From Ifrita kowaldi (lineage: Eukaryota > Chordata > Aves > Passeriformes > Cinclosomatidae), in assembly GCA_013398055.1 (NCBI GenBank), contig VZRS01014203.1:5251-69250 (forward strand): 64,000 bases of DNA, given 5' to 3'. The stretch's first letter is position 1. Every line of letters begins with the position of its first letter. Under the pieces are notes generated by a model that was not told where the DNA came from, did no database searches, and saw only the letters and a list, made by a program, of their open reading frames with translations. The position numbers and the translations under genes are program-made. Below are positions 42,758-55,000 of the stretch, in pieces.

Positions 42758-43042
42758 CTATCTGTGCGCTGGCCGCAGGACTGCGGAGCAGGAGGAGGAG
42801 GAGGAGGAGGAAGAGGAAGAGGAAGAGGAAGAGGAGGAGGAGGGGGGGACCAGCGGGGTTCGGCTCTTGAGGCTGGCCAGGCTGGGCGAAGCCGAAGTGC
42901 CATCGCATTCCCGGGAGGATTTACTGCCTGACGTGCGGCGGGTGCAGCGCGACAACCGGTCCTGGGGGTCGGATTGGTCCTCGCACTCCGTCCGGGGGTC
43001 GTAGGAGAGCGGGAAGGTGCGTCGCTCCCAGGGCTGCACGGC
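42758..43042 (-). CDS. KANSL1: KANSL1 last coding exon with polyserine run
   Basis: The exon contributes 285 coding nt from phase 0. It begins AVQPWERRTFPL and contains CTRRTSGSK (human SVQPWERRTFPL, CTRRTSGSK). It then has SLKSRTPLVPP followed by 17 consecutive serines, then CSAVLRPAHR and TAG. Human has PLKSRHLV and ends AQRPTHR without such a run. The frame across the run is kept to the conserved end RPxHR, so the insertion is in frame. Confidence 0.96.
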   Translation of the reverse strand, partial: AVQPWERRTFPLSYDPRTECEDQSDPQDRLSRCTRRTSGSKSSRECDGTSASPSLASLKSRTPLVPPSSSSSSSSSSSSSSSSSCSAVLRPAHR

Positions 43043-46000
43043 CTAGGGGAGGAGAACCGAGTCATGGAAAATGCCTGGAAGAGCTCTCGTGTCCTCGCTC
43101 CTCGCACGGATCCAGAGGTCAGAGCTGCTCCTGGTGCAGAGCCCCAGCCTTGGGAACAGCGCCCGGAAGCCTCGGCAGATGAGGAGAGGACACAGCAGCT
43201 CCACATGGAGCCAACTGCTGGAAACGCTTCCCACTGCCCGTGCATCCCACCTGGCCCAGCACATGCAGGTTCCAAGCTGCCTCCCCACACCAGGGTCACC
43301 ATGGTGCCGCACCTGCCCCGGCCGCAGCCAGAACCCACCTGCTCGTCCAGGCCGGCCTCGGGCGTGGAGCAACGCGTGTCCTCGCTGGACAGGAGCCGCA
43401 GGGAGTCCCGGGACAGGGGGGTCAGGGGGGCACAGAGCAGTTCGGGGCTGATGGGGCTGCGTGGTGAGTGGGTGTGGGACAGCTCCAAGTGGGAGTGGTA
43501 GTTGCCCACCTCAGGGGATGCCGGCTGGGGAGTCGAGGGGTTCCCCAGCTGGGGGGTCGTCCGTCCGTCTGTCGATCTGTAGGACCTGAGACAGGAGCAG
43601 GTTTGAGAGCCCAGCCATGCTCCCCCACTGCTGCCTGATCCTATCCCAGGATCCTTTTGCCCTGATGGGAACATGAGCAGGGAATGCCATAGCCCAGAGA
43701 CAAAACCCATCCAGGCCCATCTCTGTCCTTTTTCCACTGTCTGGATGCACTACTGATGCTGCTCTTCAGCAGCTGGAGCAGCAGGAGAACAGTGAAACCT
43801 TGAGGCCTCAGATTTCAACCAAGTATTACGGAAGTCTGAGCCCTGACACAAAGTCCAGAGAAAAACCCACAGACTACAGGCAGAGTAACATAACTGAGTT
43901 CCCAAATCCATGTGGAACTCTTCAAGAAACAGCAAAACATCCCACTCTCCAGGAGCACTGGGAATTGCAACGAACAGAGATGGGCAAATCCCTTCTTGTG
44001 CAGGTTTATGATGAGATCAACAGCTGGAAACAGTGGGAGGTTTTAGACACCCACTCACAAAGACAGAACGGGAACTGAGTGTCCAGTCACAGCGTCCCTG
44101 ATCCTGCAGGAACGATGCCACTGCAGCCCCTGTGTCTTCCCCTGGACTTCAGGGCTGGCACAGCATCTCCCACACTTCTGGAGCAGTAAAAGTGCTTGAG
44201 AAAGCAGATGGTGCAGAGTTGTCTGCAGCCAAACAGGGCTGTAGCTTCACCCCCACCTGAACAAGACTCTGCCCTGCTCCCACACAGGCTCCTCAAGCTG
44301 GATGGGGCCAAACTTTTCAACACCAGCACCAGCTTTCAACCATTTCTATGAATCACCACCTGCTCCCAGGAGCACCCCAGTGCTGGGAATGGCCCCGTGG
44401 GCAGGGCTGTACCTGCTGCCCCGGCGCTGCGGGGGGACGCTCGTGCTCCAGAGCCACCGTGCCCGCTCCATCTCCTCGCACTTCCCGTGCCGAGCAGCGA
44501 AGGCCGAATCTGACAAGTCCTCAACCTGGAAAGGGAAGGGCAGAGGGCTTGGTCAGAGCTTCCTGCTACTACACAATCATCTCTGTACAGTTTTGCCAGC
44601 ACTAGTTACAGTGGGAATTTTAATGTTTATCACTGAACTGTAGAATGTCCTGAGTTGGAAGGGACCCACAGGGATCATCCAGTCCAACTCCTGGCCCTGC
44701 ACAGACACCCCGACAGTCCCACCCTGTGCCTGAGAGTGTTGTCCAAACGCTCCTGGAGCTCTGGCAGCCCTGTACAGGAACCAACCCCAGGTTCCCTGCC
44801 TCTGTTCCCTCCCCTAGACATTGTTCAGTCACCACCAGCCCCATTCCGCATTAACTGGGAAATGAAATCCTTCTTACCTCCTCGTTGTCCTCCTCAGGGT
44901 TGGCTTTCAGAGCACTGATGTCAACTTCACGCCAGCTGCAACACAACCACCATGGGCATCACTCAGGGCATAGCCAGAACCAGCTGCCCACACTCCCCAA
45001 ACACCGGCTTTTGGGAAAGGGAAATTGCACCGTGCCACAAGGAGCAACACACTCAGGCTCAGTTTAAAGTACCAGACCTCCCTGGTGGTCTGGTAGCACA
45101 GCTGATGCTTCCCAAGGGCAGAGGCTGCAGCATTTCCTCCTCTTCCTCCCACAGGCTCCCTCCTGCCTTGCCCCACTCTGAAATGGCCCAGGGAAGAGCA
45201 CGGACAACCAGGAGGAAGACAGAGGGAAATTGGGAAGAGGCAGAACTGCAAGGTTAACCCAGCCCAGGCACCACCTGGGAAACCACTGGGGCTTTGGCTC
45301 AGTAGCAGGACAAGGAGACAACCAGGACTGACTTTACACTGAGCAGAGACTGGGCTGGGCAGTTGGCTGTGATGGCCAAGGGACCCTCAGAGAAAATATT
45401 CCCTAATTTAGCCAGTCTCCAGTAATGGTACGATCAGTTTTCCAAACTTTCCCTTACTCCCAAGGAAGAAGCAGAGCACATCCCTTCCCTGCTGGGGCAG
45501 TACCTGGGGGTGAGGATCTCCTTGTACTGCAGCTTCTCCACGCGGGTCGTGGCAGCCACGGACATGGGGATGACGATGTTGTTTATGTCGAAGGAGCTTT
45601 CGCCCCTCCTCCTCCTCGGCTGCTGCAACGGGAAGAACCACGTGAGAAAGGGATGTGGGGTCTGGCACGTGGGAAAGTCATCGGTGGAGCCATTGACAGA
45701 AAGAGGACAAAACAGCCTCGTCTGACCTATGGACACTCCAGAACCAACATCAATTTGCATCAGACTAGAGTTCCCCTACTGCTTGCTCCAAGTCCTCTTC
45801 CCAACCCAACATCTACTGCCCCAACAGCAAGGAAACCCAAATCCCAAGGCGTGGCTGCCCAGAGGAAGGATTGGCCCTTCGGTTGGGGAGCACACACAGA
45901 CCCGCAGCTGCCTGGGACGCTTGAACACGGGAGCTCCACCCCTGAGCCCAGAGCGTGGAGCCCAGGGCCTGGAATCCTCTTGCTGGGGGAGGGAAACCTC

Positions 46001-49000
46001 TTCATCTTGCATTTCTGAACGAGCTCATGAAAACACAGCAGGAAAAGCAGCAAGAGAAAACCACGGTGGGTGTGTGGAGCCAAGGAAAGGCCTTCTCGAG
46101 GTGCCAGAGCTGCTGATATGAGCTGTCCTCTCCCCCAAAACGCCAAGCTCACTCAAGCTGAAACACCGCTGGGTTCTTCTGACACCCTGATGTCACAGCT
46201 GGTGATGGAACAACTGAATTTCACACTGAAGGAACCCAGTGGGGATCTGGAACCCCGTAGCAACAAGCTTGGAGCAGAGGGTTCAAGGAGTCCTGCTCTG
46301 TTGTCCCTGAGTCACATCCAGCTCAGGCTGTGACCCAAACTACCAAATGGGGTGGCCAGACAGAAGCCAAGTTCTTCACTGTGAAGACACCTGTGAGCTC
46401 AGCAGAACTGTCCTTCACTGAACGGCTTCTGCTAACGTGGGCCTGGGAGGATGATGGCGTCTGGTGGAGGAGCTGCGCCATCGCTCTGTCCCAGAGCAAA
46501 GTGGGAGGGAGTTTCGGTTCTGCTCACTCACACAGCTCATAAAGGTGCCACATCCTGCCACCCTCAAGCATTTTGTGAGTCTGAGTGTATCTCAGAAGAT
46601 GGTCTGAGTTCAGTGGCTGCTGGAGCCTGTGTACAGGTGGGAGACCTCCACCACCACTGCTGTGCCCTGGCCCTGTGACCCCAAGCCCATCCACAGCCCA
46701 CCGAGGTCGTGACGGGAGCTGTCCCAGTGGAAGCAGCACTGCTGGGGCCCAGCTCTTCTCCTGGCAGCCCCACACAGCTTCAGAACCCAAAATCCGGACG
46801 TGGAGAAAAACGGGAACATTCACCAGCAGTTGCTGAGCTGATGGCAAACCTGGAATTGCAGCTGCCTGGCTCTGCACAGCCAACACAGCCAACACCCACC
46901 CAGCAACCCCAGCACCAGCTGAACCAATGGGTCCAGCGTGGCAAGAGGAACACTGAGCACTCCCCAGCCCAAAACCTGCTCAAAAGCTGAGCCCCCACGA
47001 CGGAGCTGAACCCAGAACCCCTCCAGAAGGCAGCAGATACTCACGGTGGTGCCGGAGGTGCCTTGGGAAGTGGAGCTGGCGGGAGCGGAGCCCTCGGAGG
47101 AGGTGGAGAGCTGCCGAGCTATGGGGCTGTGAGGGGTGGGGGTCACAGCTGCTGACAGGTAGCTCGGGCCACTGACGTCCGTGTGATGCTTCAACACTGT
47201 ACAGGGAGGGAGGGAGAAAACGAACAACAACATTAGCAAAAAAACCCAACCCACCCAAGGCGGGGTGGTGGCGAGGAAAGGACCATGTGCACCAGAAATG
47301 GCCAGTGCTGAGGAGCACTTTGCAGGAAAGAGAAGCACCTTCCGAGGGGGCTGCCCTGGGGAAGAAGCAGTTTAGAGCACACGAGGCATTGCTGCGGTGG
47401 CGACTCGGCCCAAAGCAGTGCGTGCCCCCTTCTCTGGGGCAGAGAGGCTGAGGATGCAGCAAAGCCCAAGCTCCCCCCGAGACACTGCCCCTGGGGGCCT
47501 ACCTTCACTCCTCTCAGATGAGCAGTCTCGCAATCGCTTTTTGTCAAAGGCAGGAGGCTGGGCAGAGCGCTCTGGCGCTCTCTCGGCCTTGGACACGGCC
47601 GAAAAATCGTCTAAAGGCGGCCTGTGTGCCTTGTCTGCTTGGGCTTTTTGATGGGAGCGCTCTGAGGAGGGGAACAGAGAAAGAGCTATGAAATGCCTGC
47701 TTTCACCTCTCTTTCTGCTGGCACAGGAGGCTTGGGCAGAGTTTTCCAGCTCCACAAATTCTCCACACCATGGGGATGCTGGGGAGGTGTGCTCAGACCC
47801 GTGGCACTGCTGTGGGCATGGCTGACACCGAGCACGAGAAGGTCCCTACAAACCTGAGCTGCACCTGCACACACCTCACCTGCAGCCCTGCCATAGCCCT
47901 GCCTCACCCCCGGGAGCGGGACTCGAAGGGCATCATCCTCCTCCTCCTCCTCCTGCTCCTCTTTGACCGAGCCGGGCAGGGGCAGCACTTACTGGCCGCG
48001 GTGAAGAAGGAGTTGACCAGCTTGTGGCGGTCCTTGCGCGCGGGGTCAGCCAGGCTGGGGGGCACGGGGGCTCTGTGCTTCAGTGACAGCTTTTTGGGAG
48101 GTTTAGTTTTCTCAAAGGGTTTGTTCTGCCACTGGGATTTCAACATGCTCTGGAAGTGCAGGCTCGTCGGCACATCTGCAAGGGATACAGAACATGGAAT
48201 CCACATGAATCATGCCACAAAGAGCTGTGGTCCCATCACCCTGCCCCAGTATTTCCCTCCCAATTTCAGGGACTGGAAAGCCCCAGAGGATCCAGGCAGG
48301 CAAACAGGGTGGAGCTGGTGGGGACTTGGCTCCCTGGAAAAAGCCAGGACAGCTGCACTCCGAGTACCTTGATGGTTCAAGCTCTACCCCAATCCCTTGC
48401 TAAGGAAGGGCTGCTACAGGGTGATGGCAGTTCTTTGGCCATCACTGCTGGCTTGTGGGGACATGTCCCAAAAAACAGAGAAGGGCCAGGCCAGGCCAGT
48501 CCTTTAGGGATGCTGCCAGCCACTGGAGTGGTCAGACTTTGGGAAAATGCCTCTGCTCTCTGCTCATCTTTTGCTTTCTCCTTCCAATTCACATCCCATA
48601 CCATCTGTGGAAGGAGGGGACAGGTTGAAGGGAGGGGGAGAATGCCAAGACAAAACGCTGTCAGGAGAAAATGAGTTCTTTGCTGGTTTGGCACTGCCCT
48701 GCTGGCAGCAGAGTCCGTGCAGCAAGTGACACCATCTCTCCTCCTCCTGCTCCTCGGGAAGCAGTGCAGGGCTCCCAGGGACCAGCAGATGGCAACCGCA
48801 GTGAGGCAGCGCTCACCCTCCCTCCAAGGTTATTACATCATCCAAAAATTCCCAGCGAGAAATCAAACCAACCAGAAAAAAAACCCAGAAAAACCCCACA
48901 CCACCCTGAAGGGAAGGGGACAAAAGGGGACAAAGCGCTGGCGGAGCACCAGCACAGGGGTTAAAGGCCTCGCTGGCTGTGTCCAGGGGAATAAGGGAAT

Positions 49001-52000
49001 AAATGATCTTTTCCTCCTGCAGTGCCTGGCAGTTTTGCCCTTGGCAAAGTGCTCCGGAGATCCCGGCTGGCACCGAGAGCCCGGAGAGACGGGCTCAAAG
49101 TGAAAGTCAGCACATGCTCACAGCTCCATCCACCAGGAACCCTCACTGAGCCCCTGCACAGCCACAGCCCAGCAGCATCCTGGATTAATGCTCACAGGCA
49201 CAGAGACACCTCAGTGCACACCAACAGCACCAGGCACGGCAGTTTCCCCACCTAAACAACTTATCTGGCTTTTCTTTGGGGTAGGAATCACCCCATCCCA
49301 AAAATCAACCCATCCCAAAAATCAACCCTTGTGAACTGCATTAAGCATTACTGAATAAGTGAAGTTCACTGGGGGGGGAAATGGCTATTTCTGTACAGGT
49401 GTTTTAAGCTTTACACCAATTAAGTTTTAAACTCTAAGTTTTTTAATCTCATACAGCCAGAAAGGATATTCTACCCTGTGAGCTGGCTGCAAGGGACCTA
49501 AAAATGGGAAGAATATAGGATAATTTGCCTGGTGCCTCTGCTGCAATAGCACCCAACAGGTTGTCTCCCCACTTCCCAGGATATTTGATTTAGCACTACA
49601 GACAGAGGATCACAAGTGCTGTGAAATCAGAAAATAAATTCCTGCTTCAGGAGTTCATTAAGTTCCTTGAGCACTCCTGATCAGAGCTGTGTCATTGGGA
49701 GGGAAGGGACCTAGCTAAAAATAGCACCAATTTACTATTTTAGTCTGGTTTAAATATATTGCTAATGAAAGAGGCCACATTAATTGCTCCCAGACACTCC
49801 CTGCATTTCCTACTGTCACATGAAGTTTGTGAAAAGCTGGAATTTAAACCCAAGCACACACATTAGCCCAGTGACTTATCCTGGACCAACCACCTGACAC
49901 CAGCCCCACGGGAAGCAGGGCCACACACCTTCCTCCCAGCGTGAGAATCCCAGAATGGCTTGGGCAGGGACACTTTCCACTATCCCAGGGTGCTCCAAGC
50001 CCTGTCCAGCCTGGCCTCGGACACTTCCAGGGATGGGGCAGCCACAATTTTACACCTCAGGCAGCCACAAACTCCCACCAAAGGAAGGAACCACTACGAT
50101 CCATGCACTGCCCAGCTCTCCTGACAAAAGTACCAGTTCAAGAAGACTCTAGAAATTACTTTTCCCTTGGGAAAAGTCCCTACACATGAAATCTGTGAAT
50201 ACCCCACAGTCAGGGTTGGTTAATTATTCCTCTTAATGATGATTAACCCTGAAGCTGTAACACAGGAAATTGAGTGTCCTAACGGGAACATCCCTTCTTG
50301 CTGTGCCTACCGAACCATGGAAGATCATTTACAATTCCTCACAAGGTCAAAACGATTTCCTGTGACAAACCAATCCACAAATCATTTTACACTGATGGAC
50401 AAACTCATGGAAGCAAATATTTCTCAAGTGGTTTAGAACCCCAAAGAGCCCAGAGCCAGGTCCCAGGAAGGACTGCCAGGCACTGCTTGGCTTCCCCACC
50501 GTGAGTGAGGCTCCAGGTCGAGATTCCCAAAACACAGCAGAGCCCAGGTGTAACCATCCCAGACCCTCCTACTCCACTCAATGCTCTAATCCCAAAAACA
50601 CCTGCAGATGGACAACACTGGTTGTACCCAAGCAGATCTGCCCCTCCCCTGGAAGCCCGGGGCACCTCCAAGCGTGCCCTGTAAGCACCCAGGACCCACT
50701 GGGAGCCGTGGGGCCGCGCTCACCATCCGGGAATGACAGGACAGGATGGATGCAGGAGTCCAGCTGGGAGAGGCGCTCCAGCAGAGGGGCATCGTACTGG
50801 ATCTCCAGAGTGGTGGAGCTGCGGGTGCCGCACAGGGCACAGGCGGGGTTCACGTCGCAGCTGCAGCGCGCCAGGCTGGTGCGGTGGGCCTGCAGAGGGA
50901 CACGGGGCAACACCACACGTCAGACCCTCCTCACACATTCCTCTGACAGCTCATGGAAAACATCCTACTGGTAGTGGTTTTTTTTTTAATATTCCTTGTA
51001 TATATATATATATATAAAAATACACATTCTATATGCACATAAATACATAAAAATGACACCTGTGTTTTATATATTATAGTTACATTTTATTACTAATAAA
51101 TATGTAATAAATCCATTTTATTTTTATATCATTTATCTTGAATAGTTGTTATGTGACATTTATATTATAAAATTATATTTATTTATTATACATTTATTAT
51201 AAAAATTTATAATTATTATGTATAATATATGTGTATATTCAATACTAATTATTATATATAATTATTACATATATATATATATATATATATGCACACATAT
51301 CCCCTCCCCCTTTTTTTTCTATACCTTACACAGAACCTGTTAATTTAGTCTGGCCTCACGAGAGGATGCTTTCACTTTGCATAAACACAACTGAAAACTA
51401 CGACTTACCAGCACAGACAGTTTAACAGCTGCTAAATTTGACTAAAAGTGTTTAATTTTATCTAGGTTGAAACCTCATTTATAAAAACCATGAGGCAGCA
51501 CAATTCTGCTGTCAGAGAAGGGGGAAAGAAGCCGTTTTTAGTTCCAATGGGTCAGAGCCATCATTATATGCCAGGAGCTGACACTTCCAGGGACATCTAC
51601 AGAGTGACAAAGGTGGTTCTCAACCTCGTTCCTTAATCCAGGACAGAGTCTCAATTCACAGATTTATAGCCTTGATACAGACTTCATTTGTGTGAAACCA
51701 CTGCAGGCAGACACCCAGGTGGACGTAAATCCCATGCAGAGGAAACAACCCCTGATTCCCCACCAAAATGGAAGAATGGATCCAACTGGATCCTGCAGAA
51801 GCCTGCTCTGAGTCAGAATTATTCAATTAATTTCCATGAATGACTTGAAGGATGGAAGAGAATGCCCACAGCAAATAACACTACACTGGGAAGGGCTGCT
51901 TGAAAGAAAGAGCCCTAAACCCACTCTTGGTTACAGGTTAAGAGAAATTATCTAAAATAAATCAAATATAATTCACTGAGAGCAAATGCAAGAAGCAAAT

Positions 52001-55000
52001 GCAGTGCCCAGAGAGGAGGAGGAAGAGGTAACTGAGCAGTCACTTTGCTACCTCTGAAGTTCTGCCCAGAGGATGTGGAGGTTGTGATGGATCCAAAAAT
52101 GAGCATGAATCAGCAGTGCTGAACCACTGCTGCAAATTAATTAATTAATAAAAAATAATAAAAATTTAGCCCACGGGGCTTTCTAACCAGGATGGCTGTG
52201 CAAGGAGAGAGGCAATCCTGCCCCTCTGCCAGTGTGTGAGCTGGAGGGCTGCCCCCAGCTTTGGGCACACATTCCAATAAATGCGTGCACTAAACTGTGA
52301 GGAAAACAATAAAAACATTACAAGATCAAACCCCCCACATCGTATGTGCAATGTATGTGTGAAGTTCAATCCACACAGCCACTCTGTGCTGGGCAGGAGA
52401 CTGGGGGCAACTGGACATGGTATTTCTGGAGGCATTTCTGGAGCACGACTTGGCCGTGACTCAGCTGTCTCTGGAATGACTGGAGGAGTGCGCAGAAATC
52501 CCCTGCTCTCTGGCACTTCTTCCATCCCTGGAACTGCTCTTCTGAACCATCTCTGATTACCAAATGCGTTTGATGACAACAACAAAGATCTAACACAGAA
52601 TTAACAGCCAGTTCTTCAAGCACTGAGTGCACAAGGCAGCATCAACCACGAGAAAGTTCATCACCTTCCAACTCACTGAAGATCTTGCAAGTAATCACTG
52701 CAGAGCTCTCCCAGAAATACCCCAGATAAAGCTGCAGATAAGTGATCGGTTAAAGCTGACTCAGCTGAGCAAGAATATTTTGCTCAGAAAAATGCTGCTT
52801 TTGGAGCTTCTCTTTAAAAACATCCGCAGAGTGAAAATCCCCCAGCCCTTGTGGGAAAGTTTGACTTGAAACACTTTGTCTCAAAGGTAAGCGGATTTTT
52901 GCCATTATGGTTCTGCATGCACAAATAAAGGTCCTTATTTCCTCCATTTCTCACTATTTTCCCTCCAACTGACAGTTTATGGCATTCCTAAGAGAAAATA
53001 AAAAGAATGAAACACGGCCCTTCCTCATACAGGCAATAAACTGTATTTCCATTGAATGAATTCTGCATAAGGGAGAGGAGTATAAAAAATAATCATAAAG
53101 AAAACAAAACAGGAAGAGACAGGACATTCATCCCACGTATGCCTGGGCAGACAACTGTGGTTTTCCCTTGAGCAGCAGCAGAGAGTTCCTGGGGCTTTGC
53201 TAATTCCTGCGTCAGAGTTAAGGTTTCCTGATATTTGACTTCTCAGGGCTTCTTTCTCCTGCTCAGACTGTGCCACACTGACCCACCTGGCCTTGAGTTC
53301 ACCTCAGGCTGGTTGGCTTAAGAAAATGCATGAGTTCAGCATCTTCCCTCCCCAGTGATGGCTAAGAAAAATCTCCCAACATATTACAACCTTCTCCTTC
53401 ATTTCTCCTTTGTTTTTCCAACAGCCTTTGAAGCCCTGCTGTCTTGCTCTTCCTTCCTGTTGTTTTTTTCCATCTTTACAAGAAAAACAAGAGCAAAAAG
53501 CTCCCAACTCACCTTTTTGGAAAGGGGCATGATGGTGCTGGGTCGGACGAGCCGCCGCTTCTTGCAGCTCAGGACGGGGCGGGTGCGAGCGGCCACACAT
53601 GTCCCGTCCGAGGGGACCAGGGACAGGCGCTGCTTTTTATGCAGGAGCTCCTCAGCTTCCTGGCCATCTCCCTGAGCGTGTTCTGCCAGGCCAGGCTGCA
53701 GACTGTCCCAGAAGAGAGGAGAATAAGAAAACCCCTGTTATTCATGCAGCACTACCAGCAGGTTCATGGTTCACACCTGAGCAAACACTCCAAGCTGAGT
53801 TTAAAGCTCTGCAGTTCATGAGGCAACAGGTTTTATTAAACCAACTCAAGTTTTTGCTTTTAATTTGGTCACCTTCCACTCTCCTATGACTGAACCTTTG
53901 ACAAAATACCTTTGGAAGCTCTGAACAAAAAAACAGCATTGAAAGCCCATCACAGAGCAAAAGCCACTCTAGACCTGAACAGCTTTAACCCTAGAATTCA
54001 GCTTCCTCCAGAATCAGTCTGGGGAATCTTTAGACAAGAGGTTTTCATGAGTCTAAATGCCAGAAAACATATAATTTTATAGAAAAAATATTTAACCCTG
54101 ATGTAAATTTGGTTCTGATGAATATCTGAGATCTGTACCCATGCCATCTCTCAGCAGTGACCCCAGAAAGGTGCAGTGCTAACATCAACCTCTCTGTCTC
54201 AGGCACAAAGGATGCAGCAGCCCTGGCATCAATACCCCGTGCCCCGAGCAGATCCCAGCACAGCAGCGCCTCATCTACAGAACCTTTTCATGCCTATTCT
54301 ACAAGTGTTTCATTTCTAAAAATGCAAAACATGAAAGCCCTGTGGTCTAAGGCTGTGCAGTTCAAAGGCTGCAGGGATACAAAGGGCTCTGTTACAGCCT
54401 GCAGTGTTCCAGCTGCAGTCCTGGGCTCCTTGATCCGAGCCTCCTATGCCTGCTCGCACTACATCGGTGCAGGATCCATCCCTCCCTCCCTTCTTCCCTT
54501 TTCCCCTCTCTTTTCCCCTGCCTCCTCAAGGCACTGAGTAAGTGCAATGTTTTTCAAGGGTTTTCAAGTGGTTCAACCCTGTAGCATTGGGGAGTGTCTT
54601 TCACTTCTTTTCATTTACCCACTTCAAGACATTCTCAACAAAAGCAGCCTGGAGAAATAAAGAATTTAGGAAGTTTTACTCCCCAAATCAATGGGATTCT
54701 CCATAACTCAAATAAAGTGGGTCAGTGGTTACAGATAATTCTGCAAGCAGGGCATTAGTACCTCTGAATCACACAATTTGCAGATGTATTAAAACTACTG
54801 ATAAAGAAACAAGTTTTGCCCATGCTCAGTGCATGGCTGCCTGCAGGGCTTGTTCATGTAAACACAGCTCAGTTTAATTCCATTTTCAGCAAAACAATGC
54901 AGCAGAAAACCTCAAGCAAGCAACCTCCTCCAAAATGTTTCCAGGCATGATCTACTACTGCACTTTTTGAAAAAAGACACCATTTATACCATTACCAACC

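Noticed and set aside
42703..43737. 344-residue minus-strand open frame
   Set aside because: It reads the penultimate KANSL1 exon in the right frame but then runs through the intron and the last exon in a wrong frame; two separate exons explain the region.
53696..53702. Alternative acceptor CTGCAG at 53696, seven bases inside the KANSL1 exon
   Set aside because: Using it shifts the phase relative to the previous exon (ends in phase 2), while GGACAG|TCTGCAG restores the conserved INTLQP junction.
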